64,000 nt of DNA from JBGZEX01 sp041846495. GTDB lineage: Bacteria > Bacteroidota > Bacteroidia > Bacteroidales > Marinifilaceae. Each line of letters begins with the position of its first letter. Position 1 is the stretch's first letter. This document shows positions 9,423-18,751 of the stretch, in pieces. A program made the translations under genes and the position numbers. Location of the stretch: NCBI GenBank assembly GCA_041846495.1, contig JBGZEX010000069.1, positions 1 to 64,000 of the forward strand, read 5' to 3'. Below the pieces are notes generated by a model that was not told the DNA's origin, did no database searches, and worked only from the letters and a program-made list of their open reading frames with translations.

Positions 9423-10775
9423 TTATATTATGGTTTCTACCGTAGGATTATAAATATGAACTTCTCCCTCCGGACGGGTTTTATAAATATGTATGCTTAT
9501 TTTCATAAAGTCGGCATTTTGAGGGACTCTTACTCTCATTTCCTTTATTGTATTTTCCCATCCCTCGGTCGGACCGAGATAGTTTTCCGGTTTTATGGGA
9601 AGTTCTATGTTTTTCCCGGATTTCGTATGCCAACTGATTTCGTATTTCCAGTGAGTGGACTCCTTATTGCATTTTGTATAAAGATTTATAAGATAGCATT
9701 TCCCCTGTATGACGGGAATATTTTGGAAGAATACGCCTTCTCCTTTTAAGGCGACGGCCTTGTCATTTGCCATCCCCTCGGTTATGGATGCCTGTATTCG
9801 AGAGTTCGGCGTTATATGCCAATGGGTTATAATGAGAGAATCTCCTTGTGTGGAAGTTTCTGTAAATCGATAATTTTTTACGATGTTATTTCCGTCTCCC
9901 GAGCCTTGGCAAGGTGGTTGAGGATGGGGAATATTCGGGAAGATTTCTTTTATCGTATCGGCGTCCCAGATATCGGTATTATAGGAAAAATCCGCATTGA
10001 ATTTGTTGGCCGGTTTTGTAAATACGACATCCGCTAAGGTTATTTTGTTGGCTGTTAATTTTTGGGTGAGATTGAATTCTTGTTTATATCGAGTCGAGTC
10101 CACTTTATATTCGAAAATTAACCGGGAGGTATTTTTTATATTCGGGAAAACCGAGAGTTCCGTAGTCGATATGCGATCTTCCCCCGCACAGGGATTGGCT
10201 TTTATCGATACGGTAGAGGTTTTGGAGGAATAAATACCTTTAAAATTCATATCGGGAGGGATGGCATTGATTTTTATATTCAAATCTTTTACCCATGGTT
10301 CGAGATTTCGAATTCTCACGATGAGTTTAGCCACCTTCCTTTTAAAACGGATCGTGTGGTTTTCATTTTCCGGACGAATATGCAAATCGGTTTTTCCCGT
10401 TAAGTAATCGTATGTGGGATTTTTAGGTAAGATTTTTAAAAATGATTTATCGATACACGAATCTTTTTTTGCAGATATGCTGCCTGTTTCCGGAGCGTTG
10501 CCTACCCATATCCCGATATATTTTCCTTCAGGAAGAAAAAGACGAAAGTCGTTGCCGTTTATTCCTTCCTGAATTCCTATTTCTTCCGAAAGAAGAGAAT
10601 CTTTTTTGAAGAGAAAAAGCCGTATGTGGGAAAGTTGATTCGGGAATCCCGGACTGTTCTGCGAAGATATTTTAAAATCCACGGGAACTTTATCTTTCAA
10701 TAAAGGCGTTTCTATGCTTCGATTGCATCCTGTACACAGGATTGCCAATAAAGCGAACTTGATGTGTGTTTTCAT
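9423..10775 (-). CDS. FimB/Mfa2-family surface lipoprotein
   Basis: A 450-residue lipoprotein with signal peptide and lipobox LCTGC (lipidated Cys near residue 17). Residues about 30-270 fit the FimB/Mfa2 family, which anchors or caps Bacteroidales type V fimbriae: an IRLFLF strand, LPEGKYIGIWVGN, and KRKVAKLIVRI are typical segments. The C-terminal 170 residues look like an additional beta-sandwich, possibly carbohydrate-binding; this is inference. No fimbrillin (FimA/Mfa1) gene lies beside it, so it is an orphan accessory subunit. It sits downstream of the acyl-CoA synthetase gene with 131 bases between them, which include a small hairpin (10813-10834). Confidence 0.7.
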   Translation of the reverse strand: MKTHIKFALLAILCTGCNRSIETPLLKDKVPVDFKISSQNSPGFPNQLSHIRLFLFKKDSLLSEEIGIQEGINGNDFRLFLPEGKYIGIWVGNAPETGSISAKKDSCIDKSFLKILPKNPTYDYLTGKTDLHIRPENENHTIRFKRKVAKLIVRIRNLEPWVKDLNIKINAIPPDMNFKGIYSSKTSTVSIKANPCAGEDRISTTELSVFPNIKNTSRLIFEYKVDSTRYKQEFNLTQKLTANKITLADVVFTKPANKFNADFSYNTDIWDADTIKEIFPNIPHPQPPCQGSGDGNNIVKNYRFTETSTQGDSLIITHWHITPNSRIQASITEGMANDKAVALKGEGVFFQNIPVIQGKCYLINLYTKCNKESTHWKYEISWHTKSGKNIELPIKPENYLGPTEGWENTIKEMRVRVPQNADFMKISIHIYKTRPEGEVHIYNPTVETII

Positions 10776-10906
10776 AATGTGGTGTATAGTAGGTTGTTGT
10801 ATATAGAAATACCTCCCGTTTCATATGGGAGGGAAGCGTCTGAAAGAATACCTGACAATATTCTTTTATTAATATAGGGAGAATAAAGAGAAAATAAAAG
10901 CTCCTT

Positions 10907-12595
10907 TTATTTTTTTACGATTAAATAAGGATTATTATTGTATAAAAAGCGCTTTATTTTATGGGTAGGTGTTTTTTCGAAAGGTTCATTTTTTTCTACG
11001 ACCATTTGGAGTTTGGAAAAATTGTTGACTTTTGAGTTTACATATTCCCTTAATTCTTTTTTCAGCTCTTCGATATAGGAATTTGCTTGATTTTTGAAAT
11101 TGGTGAGTTGTTTTTCCAGTTCTTCGATATTGAAGTAGACCATGGCAACGAGTTTTCCTTTATATTCCATAACCAGAGATTCGCTTACAAAGCGAAAGGT
11201 GTTGATGATGGATTCTATTTCTTCGGGATATATGTTTTCTCCCGAAGCGCCTAAAATCATGGTTTTTTTTCTTCCTTTGATTTGCAGTCGTCCTTTTTTG
11301 TCGAAACGTCCCAAATCTCCGGTTTTAAACCATCCGTCCCGAGTTATTACTTCTTTGGTGAGTTCGGGCTGTTTATAATATCCTTTCATCACGCTCGGAC
11401 TTTTAATCCATATTTCGCCCTCTCCCGATTTTTTAGGAGCATGGATTTTTACGTCTACTCCTTTCATGAGAGGACCTATGGTATTAAGGCAGGTTGCGGC
11501 AGGAGAAGAACCGGCAACCATGGGTGCGGTTTCCGTTAAACCGTATCCTATGGCATAGGGAAACCGGGCTTCTTTCAGGAAACGTTCCACTTCGAAATCC
11601 AATTTTGCCCCTCCTATACCGAAAAAAGAGATGGCTCCTCCGAAACTTTGCATGAGTTTCTTTCCTGCCATCTTGTGGATGAGTTTTCTTGTAAAATTAT
11701 AGCCGTGTAGAAATTTGGTTACTTTATTGGCATTGATTTTCGGAAGTATGGTCGATTTGTAGATTTTTTCAATCACCATGGGTACCGATAACATGGCCGT
11801 AGGTCTGACCTTTTTCATTGCTGGAATAAGCACGCCCGGCGACGGGGCTTTGTCGAGATAGTATATCGAAGAACCGCATATGAGGGGAAGCAATAATCCG
11901 AGGGTATTTTCATATGTGTGAGCCAGGGGAAGAATGCTGAGAAAGCGGTCTTCAGGTTTTACATCGTATATGGTGCGGCATTGAAGAGCATTCCATACCA
12001 AGTTCCGGTGGGATAATTCCACTCCTTTCGAGAATCCTGTCGTACCCGAAGTATAGATAATGGAGGCCGTATCCTCTTCTTCGATTTCTGCAAAAGGAAT
12101 ATGAGGACAAGTTTCCAGGCATATGTCGTTTTTTAATTCTTTCAGATTTTGATACGGGAAGTCTTCCGGAATTTTTGCCATATTGTTTATCAAAATGCGT
12201 TCGGATAAAAACGGTGTTTTTATATCGGCAATGTGTTTGTATAACATATCCGATACGAAAATCGTTTTGACTTCGGCATGAGTCAATATGTTTTTGATTT
12301 CTTCCTGACTGAATCCCGGAAGAATGGGTACGTATACGGCGCCGATCATGGTTACTGCAAATTGAACGATAGCCCAATTCGGCATATTGGCACTGAATAT
12401 GGCTACTTTATCGTTTTTGGATATGCCGGATTTTTTCAAATATACCGATAGTGCGTTTACTTTTTCGTAGAAATCTCCGTAACTGCTTTCCGTAGAACCT
12501 ACGAAATTCAATGCAGGTCTGTCGGCGAATTTTTTATAACTCGAATTCAATATTTCCGGAAGTGTTCGTTTATTCACAGTATTAAATTTTAGCAT
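10907..12595 (-). CDS. fadD: Long-chain acyl-CoA synthetase (AMP-forming)
   Basis: Activates fatty acids to acyl-CoA through an acyl-adenylate. The ATP-binding motif YTSGTTGFSKG, the segment GYGLTETAP, and the TGDLGRFD/KGRKKTMI motifs are in the expected order across 562 residues. Whether it serves degradation or salvage is not clear from context. I start it at the ATG at 12595 (MLKFNTVN); a reading four codons longer begins with a TTG that lies inside the -7 promoter box. That leaves almost no leader, so the mRNA may be leaderless or nearly so. It is a monocistronic-looking gene. Confidence 0.9.
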   Translation of the reverse strand: MLKFNTVNKRTLPEILNSSYKKFADRPALNFVGSTESSYGDFYEKVNALSVYLKKSGISKNDKVAIFSANMPNWAIVQFAVTMIGAVYVPILPGFSQEEIKNILTHAEVKTIFVSDMLYKHIADIKTPFLSERILINNMAKIPEDFPYQNLKELKNDICLETCPHIPFAEIEEEDTASIIYTSGTTGFSKGVELSHRNLVWNALQCRTIYDVKPEDRFLSILPLAHTYENTLGLLLPLICGSSIYYLDKAPSPGVLIPAMKKVRPTAMLSVPMVIEKIYKSTILPKINANKVTKFLHGYNFTRKLIHKMAGKKLMQSFGGAISFFGIGGAKLDFEVERFLKEARFPYAIGYGLTETAPMVAGSSPAATCLNTIGPLMKGVDVKIHAPKKSGEGEIWIKSPSVMKGYYKQPELTKEVITRDGWFKTGDLGRFDKKGRLQIKGRKKTMILGASGENIYPEEIESIINTFRFVSESLVMEYKGKLVAMVYFNIEELEKQLTNFKNQANSYIEELKKELREYVNSKVNNFSKLQMVVEKNEPFEKTPTHKIKRFLYNNNPYLIVKK

Positions 12596-12604
12596 ATCGG
12601 CGGA

Positions 12605-12612
12605 CAAAGGTA
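12605..12612 (-). promoter_or_regulatory. -7 box of the acyl-CoA synthetase gene
   Basis: TACCTTTG on the minus strand matches TAnnTTTG exactly and ends only 9 bases before the chosen ATG. With a usual start point a few bases downstream, the leader would be about 0-5 bases. No good TTTG is seen at the -33 position. Confidence 0.6.
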
Positions 12613-12674
12613 GAATAATTTAAATGAGGGTGATGTTAAAATATCATTAAACCCGATAAAATCGAATCTGTGAA

Positions 12675-12715
12675 AAGAGACTGTCCGGGTTTAAGATAAT
12701 TGTAGACAGTCTCTT
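12675..12715 (-). terminator. Hairpin downstream of the truncated 63-residue gene
   Basis: An 11-bp perfect stem (12675-12685 with 12705-12715) with a 19-base loop. It follows the 12748-12939 gene on the minus strand and precedes the fadD promoter. No long T-run follows on either side. Confidence 0.6.
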
Positions 12716-12747
12716 GATGATATTTCCCTTTTTTCAGGAAAGTTTTG

Positions 12748-12939
12748 CTATTTGCTTGATACCGTGAAACTCATATCGGAGGATGTCCCTAATTTTTTAT
12801 TGTTTTTTATTTGGATGGTGGCCCCCGCAATCGGTTCGCCTTTTTCATCGACGATTTGCCCGGTTATACGTATTTGGGCCCTTACGATACCTATGCCTAT
12901 AAGAAATAGAAATAGTGCTGCAGTTAGTTTTTTTATCAT
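12748..12939 (-). CDS. Truncated carboxypeptidase-regulatory-like domain protein
   Basis: A 63-residue product: a signal peptide (about residues 1-21, ending VRAQ) then the first strands of a CarboxypepD_reg-like beta-sandwich (ITGQIVDEKGEPIAGATIQI), the segment that usually opens SusC-type TonB receptors and DUF5686 proteins. The protein stops at VSSK where the family normally goes on for hundreds of residues. It is either the remnant of a deleted surface receptor or a small secreted domain still in use. A hairpin follows, so it is transcriptionally tidy. I favour a remnant. Confidence 0.5.
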   Translation of the reverse strand: MIKKLTAALFLFLIGIGIVRAQIRITGQIVDEKGEPIAGATIQIKNNKKLGTSSDMSFTVSSK

Positions 12940-12980
12940 ATCGTTTTTCTAATTAGATGAAAATATTAGGTTTTTGATGT

Positions 12981-13199
12981 TTATCTGGTTCCGCTTATTT
13001 GTTTTCGGATATATCGAAAATCGTCTTCGGATTTATCGGGAATGCAATAAAATGGCGGATGGCGTATGTGGAAATAATGGAATACGAAAAAGATTCGATG
13101 CCGTCGCTTTTTGAACAATAAAAAATTATCGATATACACGAATGACGGAAGAAGAAAGGCTATTTTCATAAATTTGTCGATAAGGTGTGCCGTATTCAT
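12981..13199 (-). CDS. Possible small basic protein, unrecognised
   Basis: A 72-residue reading (or 62 from the second Met) with a hydrophobic N-terminal half and a charged tail (PDKSEDDFRYIRKQ). It lies 41 bases upstream of the truncated 63-residue gene on the same strand. I see no family match and no consensus promoter, so it may be a remnant or chance reading. Confidence 0.25.
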   Translation of the reverse strand: MNTAHLIDKFMKIAFLLPSFVYIDNFLLFKKRRHRIFFVFHYFHIRHPPFYCIPDKSEDDFRYIRKQISGTR

Positions 13200-13539
13200 A
13201 ATGCATTTATATTAAGGTTTTTAATTGGAGCAGAGCGCTTATACAGGGACAGACTTGAAGGTTAATTGATGCAATATATGTATATATATCAATATTTTCA
13301 AAAAAATAACAAAAATAATATGAATTCCGGTCATTTTTTTAGACTTTTTTTTGGGGGGGATTTTGTGTGTCGAAGTCATAGCGATATGCGATTAATACGG
13401 TTGTTTTGGGGTGAAAATATGTTCTCTCGCTTATCTATGGATTATATAAATATTTTTTAAGATATAAATTAAGGCGGATATCATATTTTTTTTCGAAGCG
13501 ATATTATTTTTGCAGCGTAAATTTTAAATTAGAGGAAAT
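13200..13539. other. Gene-free AT-rich stretch before glmS
   Basis: Strongly AT-rich with runs of A and T. The only feature I can name is TATTTTTG at 13505-13512 on the plus strand, a -7 box for glmS 28 bases before its ATG, and a purine-rich AGAGGAAAT just before the start codon. Confidence 0.5.
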
Positions 13540-15384
13540 ATGTGTGGAATTGTAGGTTATGTCGGGAATTCGAATGCTTATTCTATATTGATAAAAGGAT
13601 TGAAACGACTCGAATATCGGGGATACGACAGTGCCGGTTTGGCATTGATAAATGAGGCGGGGGATTTGAACATTTATAAAACCAAAGGTAAGGTTTCTGC
13701 TCTTGAATATTTTTCCGAGTCCAAAGATATATCGGGAACTATAGGTATAGCGCATACGAGATGGGCAACCCATGGAGAAGCGAATGATGTGAATTCGCAT
13801 CCGCATTATTCGCAATCCGAAAATTTGGCTTTGGTTCATAACGGAATTATCGAGAATTATGCTCTTCTCCGGAAAGAATTGGAAGACAAGGGAAATAAGT
13901 TCAGGAGCGATACGGATTCGGAAGTGTTGATTTATCTTATAGAATATATGCGGGAATCTCGTAATGTGGATTCGGTTACGGCCACTCGTATGGCCTTAGA
14001 CAGGGTGACGGGTTCGTTTGCAATAGCCGTTCTCGATAAAGACGCTCCGGATACCATAATTGCGGCGAGGAAAAGCAGCCCTTTGGTTATCGGCTTGGGA
14101 GAAGATGCTTTTTATTTGGCATCGGATGCCATGCCTATAAGCGAATATACGGAAAAAGTCGTTTATATGAACGATGATGAAATAGCAGTGATAAAAAAAG
14201 GAACTCCATTGCGAATATTGAATAAAAATCAAGAGGAGCTAACTCCTGTGGTTCGAAAATCGAATTTCCGTTTCAACGATTTTGAAAAAGGCGAATACTC
14301 GCATTTTATGTTGAAAGAGATATTCGAGCAACCCGAGATTTTGTCGAATTGCATTAAGGGACGTATAAATGCGGATTTTACGGAAGTCGTTTTGTCGGGA
14401 GTTGTCGATAATCGGGAGAAATTCGAGAATACCCGTAGAATCATATTTGTAGCTTGCGGTACTTCCTGGCATGCCGCTTTGATAGGAGAACGGATGATCG
14501 AAGATTTTTGCAGACTCCCCGTAGAGGTGGAGTACGCTTCCGAATTCCGCTATCGCAATCCCGTTATTTATCCGGACGATATTGTAATTGCCGTATCTCA
14601 GTCCGGGGAAACGGCCGATACCTTGGCCGCATTGGAAATTGCAAAATCCAAGGGGGCTTTTACATATGGCATATGCAATGTAGAAGGCTCTTCTCTTGCA
14701 AGACTGACGGACTCCTGTTCTCATATTCATGCGGGGCCGGAAATGGGCGTTGCTTCGACAAAAGCTTTTACGGGACAGGTCATGGTGCTTACGATGCTTG
14801 CTTTGTGTATGGCAGAGATAAAAGGAACGATGGATGAGAATAAGAGAATTTCCATAATCGGCGAAATTCGTACGCTTCCTCAAAAAATGAGACGGATTTT
14901 GGAACAATGCCGGGAGATAGAGGATTTGGCCAAGATATTTACCTATGCTCATAATTTCATATATGTCGGGAGAGGATACGATTATCCCGTAGCTCTCGAA
15001 GGAGCACTTAAATTGAAGGAAATTTCATATATACATGCGGAAGGATATCCTGCGGCGGAAATGAAACACGGACCCATTGCTCTGATAGATTCGGATATGC
15101 CCGTATTGGCTATTGCCGTTTCGGAAGGGATTTATGAAAAGACTCTTTCCAATATAGAAGAGATAAAGGCCAGAAACGGTAAAATTATTTCCATCGTCAA
15201 AGAAGGGGATGAGCGGGTGAAGGCAATTACGGATTATTGTATAGAAATTCCTGCCGTATCGGATCCCCTTTTCCCTATGCTTGCAGTCATTCCTTTGCAA
15301 CTGTTGGCTTATCATATAGCTTTGCGGAAGGGAAAAGATGTGGATCAGCCTCGAAATCTTGCAAAGTCGGTTACAGTAGAATAA
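13540..15384 (+). CDS. glmS: Glutamine--fructose-6-phosphate aminotransferase
   Basis: Makes glucosamine-6-phosphate from fructose-6-P and glutamine, the entry to UDP-GlcNAc for cell wall and lipid A. The 614-residue chain starts MCGIVGYVG, so C2 becomes the N-terminal nucleophile of the class-II glutamine amidotransferase domain (about 1-220); two SIS sugar-isomerase domains fill the rest (for example SQSGETADT and the C-terminal DQPRNLAKSVTVE). No glmS ribozyme is recognisable upstream, as expected outside Firmicutes. It is the first of a run of plus-strand genes that includes the MscS channel 50 bases on. Confidence 0.97.
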   Translation: MCGIVGYVGNSNAYSILIKGLKRLEYRGYDSAGLALINEAGDLNIYKTKGKVSALEYFSESKDISGTIGIAHTRWATHGEANDVNSHPHYSQSENLALVHNGIIENYALLRKELEDKGNKFRSDTDSEVLIYLIEYMRESRNVDSVTATRMALDRVTGSFAIAVLDKDAPDTIIAARKSSPLVIGLGEDAFYLASDAMPISEYTEKVVYMNDDEIAVIKKGTPLRILNKNQEELTPVVRKSNFRFNDFEKGEYSHFMLKEIFEQPEILSNCIKGRINADFTEVVLSGVVDNREKFENTRRIIFVACGTSWHAALIGERMIEDFCRLPVEVEYASEFRYRNPVIYPDDIVIAVSQSGETADTLAALEIAKSKGAFTYGICNVEGSSLARLTDSCSHIHAGPEMGVASTKAFTGQVMVLTMLALCMAEIKGTMDENKRISIIGEIRTLPQKMRRILEQCREIEDLAKIFTYAHNFIYVGRGYDYPVALEGALKLKEISYIHAEGYPAAEMKHGPIALIDSDMPVLAIAVSEGIYEKTLSNIEEIKARNGKIISIVKEGDERVKAITDYCIEIPAVSDPLFPMLAVIPLQLLAYHIALRKGKDVDQPRNLAKSVTVE

Positions 15385-15434
15385 TTGAACAATTATTCTT
15401 AACTTCGCATCGTCGAATTTTAAAACGGGATATT

Positions 15435-16649
15435 ATGTTTGAAAATTTAAGTTCTCATATAGAATCCTCCGTACAGACTTATTTGCCTTTATGGCTGAAC
15501 AGGTTTTTGATTTTGTTTTTTTGGCTCGGCCTGGCTTTTTTTGCGACCTGGATTATAAGAAAATGGTTCACTGCCATTATGCATAGACTTATTAAGAAAA
15601 CGAAAAATCAATGGGACGATATTTTATATAAAGAACATTTTTTCGGAAGGATATCTTATATAATTCCACCTCTTATCCTTTACATGGCTTTGGATACGAT
15701 GCCGTGGTTGGGATTCGGCATCATATATAAGTTATTCAACATATGGTTTATTATCGCCTTGTTGATGATCGTGTTCGCATTATTGAATACCGTAAATAAA
15801 ATATATTCCCGATATGAAGGAGCTAAGGAACGCCCTATAACCGTATTTATACAGATTATAAAAATATTTTTTTTAATAGGAGCCATCATTATTATTTTCA
15901 GTTTGCTTTTCAATAAGAACCCTGTTAATTTGATATTGGGACTCGGAGCTTTTGCTGCGGTCTTAATGTTGATATTTAAGGATTCCATACTCGGTTTTGT
16001 CGCAGGTATTCAATTGACGGCCAATAAAATGGTGCGTATAGGCGATTGGATAGAAATGCCTCAGCACAATGCCGACGGGGAAGTTTTGGAAATAACGTTG
16101 TACACGGTGAGGGTTCGAAATTGGGATATGACCATATCCAATGTACCTACTTATAGTTTGGTGTCGGAATCGTTTACGAATTGGCGTGGGATGCAGGAGT
16201 CCAAAGGGCGCCGCATCAAGCGCTCCATATTTATAGATATACATTCCGTACATTTCTTGAAGGAAGAGGAGATAGAGAAACTTAAAGATTCCAAACTTTT
16301 ATCCGGATATATCAACGAGGTACTCGGACGACTTGAAGAGAAAAACAAGGACAAGGGAGTCATATTGGATCAAATTCGATTGACGAATATCGGAGTTTTC
16401 CGGCAATATATGCAGCAATGGCTTCGGGATAATAAGGAAATCAGCAAGGAAATGACGATGATGGTAAGACAATTGCAACCGACGCCTACGGGAATACCCA
16501 TAGAAGTATATTGTTTTTCCGGCAATCAGGTTTGGACGGAATACGAGAGGATACAGGCGGATATATTCGACCACATGATGGCTATTATCCCGGAGTTCGG
16601 ATTGAGGGTATTCGAATATATTTCGGATTTCGGTAGTCATAAAAAATAG
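15435..16649 (+). CDS. MscS-family mechanosensitive channel (YbdG-like)
   Basis: A 404-residue inner-membrane channel that would open under hypo-osmotic stress. Four or five hydrophobic segments fill residues about 20-200, ending in the pore helix region (LILGLGAFAAVLMLIFKDS), followed by the cytoplasmic beta domain (GDWIEMP, VRVRNWDMTISNVPTY) that marks MscS proteins. The extended C-terminal cytoplasmic domain and the QLTANKMVRIGDWIEMP stretch resemble the medium-size YbdG group. I start it at the ATG at 15435; the open frame extends upstream into glmS without a plausible start. Confidence 0.88.
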   Translation: MFENLSSHIESSVQTYLPLWLNRFLILFFWLGLAFFATWIIRKWFTAIMHRLIKKTKNQWDDILYKEHFFGRISYIIPPLILYMALDTMPWLGFGIIYKLFNIWFIIALLMIVFALLNTVNKIYSRYEGAKERPITVFIQIIKIFFLIGAIIIIFSLLFNKNPVNLILGLGAFAAVLMLIFKDSILGFVAGIQLTANKMVRIGDWIEMPQHNADGEVLEITLYTVRVRNWDMTISNVPTYSLVSESFTNWRGMQESKGRRIKRSIFIDIHSVHFLKEEEIEKLKDSKLLSGYINEVLGRLEEKNKDKGVILDQIRLTNIGVFRQYMQQWLRDNKEISKEMTMMVRQLQPTPTGIPIEVYCFSGNQVWTEYERIQADIFDHMMAIIPEFGLRVFEYISDFGSHKK

Positions 16650-16694
16650 CTGTGTCGATTTTCAAGATGTCATATTTCCCTAAATCAAGTGTCG

Positions 16695-17579
16695 ATGAAT
16701 AAGAAAAAATGGTGGAACCGTTGGGTATTTACCCAATACAGATTATCGATAATTAAAAGGAATCCTTATAAGGAAGTTCTGCAATTAAAATTGTCTTCGG
16801 GAAGAGTGATATTGCTATTTGCTACGTTGATTGTAGTTTTTATTATTTTGATAACGGTTCTTATAGCTTTTACGGATTTAAGAGAATATATTCCGGGATA
16901 TTTGGGGAAAGATATTCGTTATATGATGATAGAGAACCGACTGAAATTGGATTCTATAGAAGAGGAGCTCGAAAAAAGAGACCGTTATTTGCTTTCTCTC
17001 CGCTATGCTTTGCATGGGGAATCGGAAGACGAGATTAAGGCCGATACATTGGTTGCTGAAGTTAAGGAAGATACGATTGACAGCGAAGTTCGAATTCGTT
17101 TGAGAATGTCTGACGTGGAAAAAGAATTTCGAGAATATATGGAGGCTCAAGAGCGATTCAACTTATCCGTAAGTTCCATACAGACGAATGCCAATAAACC
17201 GTTGTCCGAATTGCGTTTTTTCCCTCCTGTCGAAGGTTTTGTAGTCCACCCTTTCGATCTTATAAATAATCATTACGGGATAGATATTGTGGGGGAAAGC
17301 GAAGCAGAGGTGCGAGCCGTTATGGATGGGGTCGTTTTAATGGCAGAATGGACATTGAATTCGGGATATACTTTGGTAATTCAACATAAGGATAATTTTA
17401 TATCCATATACGGGCATAATTCCGTTTTAATTAAACATAAAGGAGATTCGGTGTTGGCGGGGGAATTGATAGCTATTGTCGGGAATACGGGCGAGATGTC
17501 CAGCGGTCCTCATTTACATTTTGAATTGTGGAGGAGAGGAGTGCCGTTAGATCCTCAGAAATTTATAACATTCAAGTAA
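16695..17579 (+). CDS. Membrane-anchored M23 peptidase (LytM-like)
   Basis: A 294-residue protein with a cytoplasmic N-terminus, one membrane helix (about 37-60), a coiled-coil-like segment (about 80-165) and a C-terminal M23 domain facing the periplasm. The zinc site is intact: H193 and D197 (HYGID) and H275 of HLHF, with H241 and H273 as likely catalytic partners, so it should be an active peptidoglycan endopeptidase rather than a degenerate activator. A GTG two codons upstream is possible, but I prefer the ATG at 16695. dxr starts two bases after its stop, so the two are co-transcribed. Confidence 0.9.
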   Translation: MNKKKWWNRWVFTQYRLSIIKRNPYKEVLQLKLSSGRVILLFATLIVVFIILITVLIAFTDLREYIPGYLGKDIRYMMIENRLKLDSIEEELEKRDRYLLSLRYALHGESEDEIKADTLVAEVKEDTIDSEVRIRLRMSDVEKEFREYMEAQERFNLSVSSIQTNANKPLSELRFFPPVEGFVVHPFDLINNHYGIDIVGESEAEVRAVMDGVVLMAEWTLNSGYTLVIQHKDNFISIYGHNSVLIKHKGDSVLAGELIAIVGNTGEMSSGPHLHFELWRRGVPLDPQKFITFK

Positions 17580-17581
17580 CT

Positions 17582-18742
17582 ATGGATAAAATATTAAAAC
17601 ATATAGCCCTGTTGGGGTCTACCGGCTCCATAGGAAGACAGACTCTGGATGTAGTTTCGATGTATCCCGAATGCTTTCGTATAGATGTACTTACGGCTAA
17701 TAATAATGTGGAGCTTTTGATAGAGCAGGCGAAATCGTTTCGTCCGCATACGGTCGTTATCGGAAATAAGGCTTTATATCCTCGTTTGAAGGAAGCATTG
17801 GCGGCATACGATATGGAAGTGCTTGCCGGGGATGCAGCCATATCGGAGGTTGCAACTCTCGAATCCGTGGATACGGTGCTCGTGGCTTTGGTAGGGTATA
17901 GCGGATTATTGCCCTCTATAAGTGCCCTAAAAAAAGGAAAGACTCTTGCGTTGGCCAATAAGGAAACCCTGGTAGTAGCCGGGGAATTGGTAAAAGGGCT
18001 TGCCGCTGCCCATAAAGCGGATATTCTTCCGGTGGATTCCGAACATTCGGCCATATTTCAATGTCTCAAGGGAGAGGATATCCCGGTAAACAAACTTATA
18101 CTCACGGCTTCGGGAGGTCCTTTTATAGGCAAAGACCGGGCTTTCCTGGAAAATGTCCTCCCCGAACAGGCTTTATGCAATCCCAATTGGAATATGGGAG
18201 CCAAGGTAACGATCGATTCGGCTTCCTTGATGAATAAAGGATTCGAAATGATAGAAGCTCGTTGGTTGTTCGATATGCCTTATGAGAAAATAGAAGTCGT
18301 CGTTCATCCCCAGTCGATTATACATTCGATGGTGGAATTCGTAGACGGGAGCGTAAAAGCTCAATTGGCCGTACCGGATATGCGTCTTCCCATACAATAT
18401 GCACTGACTTGTCCTCGAAGACTGAAATCCCGTGTCGAGAACTTGGATTTTAAGAAGATTCGGACAATGACTTTTTTAGAGCCCGATACATGCACTTTCA
18501 GGAATCTCGAACTTGCTCGCAAGGCTATGAAAAGAGGTGGAAACATGCCGTGTATCTTGAATGCGGCGAATGAGATAGCCGTAAAGGCTTTTTTAGAGAA
18601 GAAAGTTTCTTTTTTGAAGATGTCCGACCTTATCGAACATACTATGGAGATGGTCGATTTTATTGAAAAACCGGGACTTGAAGATTACATAAATACGAAT
18701 CGGGAGGCAAGGAAAATAGCCTGCGAATATCTCTGTAAATAA
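17582..18742 (+). CDS. dxr: 1-deoxy-D-xylulose 5-phosphate reductoisomerase
   Basis: Second step of the MEP isoprenoid pathway: NADPH-dependent rearrangement of DXP to 2-C-methyl-erythritol 4-P in the cytoplasm. 386 residues, a usual length. The NADPH-binding GSTGSIG is at residues 12-18; DSEHSAIFQ, the metal-binding acidic residues and the SLMNKGFEMIEA motif follow. The ATG at 17582 is two bases past the M23 gene stop; an open frame extends 18 codons upstream into that gene but lacks support. rseP follows after 9 bases, an arrangement common in Bacteroidota. Confidence 0.97.
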   Translation: MDKILKHIALLGSTGSIGRQTLDVVSMYPECFRIDVLTANNNVELLIEQAKSFRPHTVVIGNKALYPRLKEALAAYDMEVLAGDAAISEVATLESVDTVLVALVGYSGLLPSISALKKGKTLALANKETLVVAGELVKGLAAAHKADILPVDSEHSAIFQCLKGEDIPVNKLILTASGGPFIGKDRAFLENVLPEQALCNPNWNMGAKVTIDSASLMNKGFEMIEARWLFDMPYEKIEVVVHPQSIIHSMVEFVDGSVKAQLAVPDMRLPIQYALTCPRRLKSRVENLDFKKIRTMTFLEPDTCTFRNLELARKAMKRGGNMPCILNAANEIAVKAFLEKKVSFLKMSDLIEHTMEMVDFIEKPGLEDYINTNREARKIACEYLCK

Positions 18743-18751
18743 TTTTAAGCG

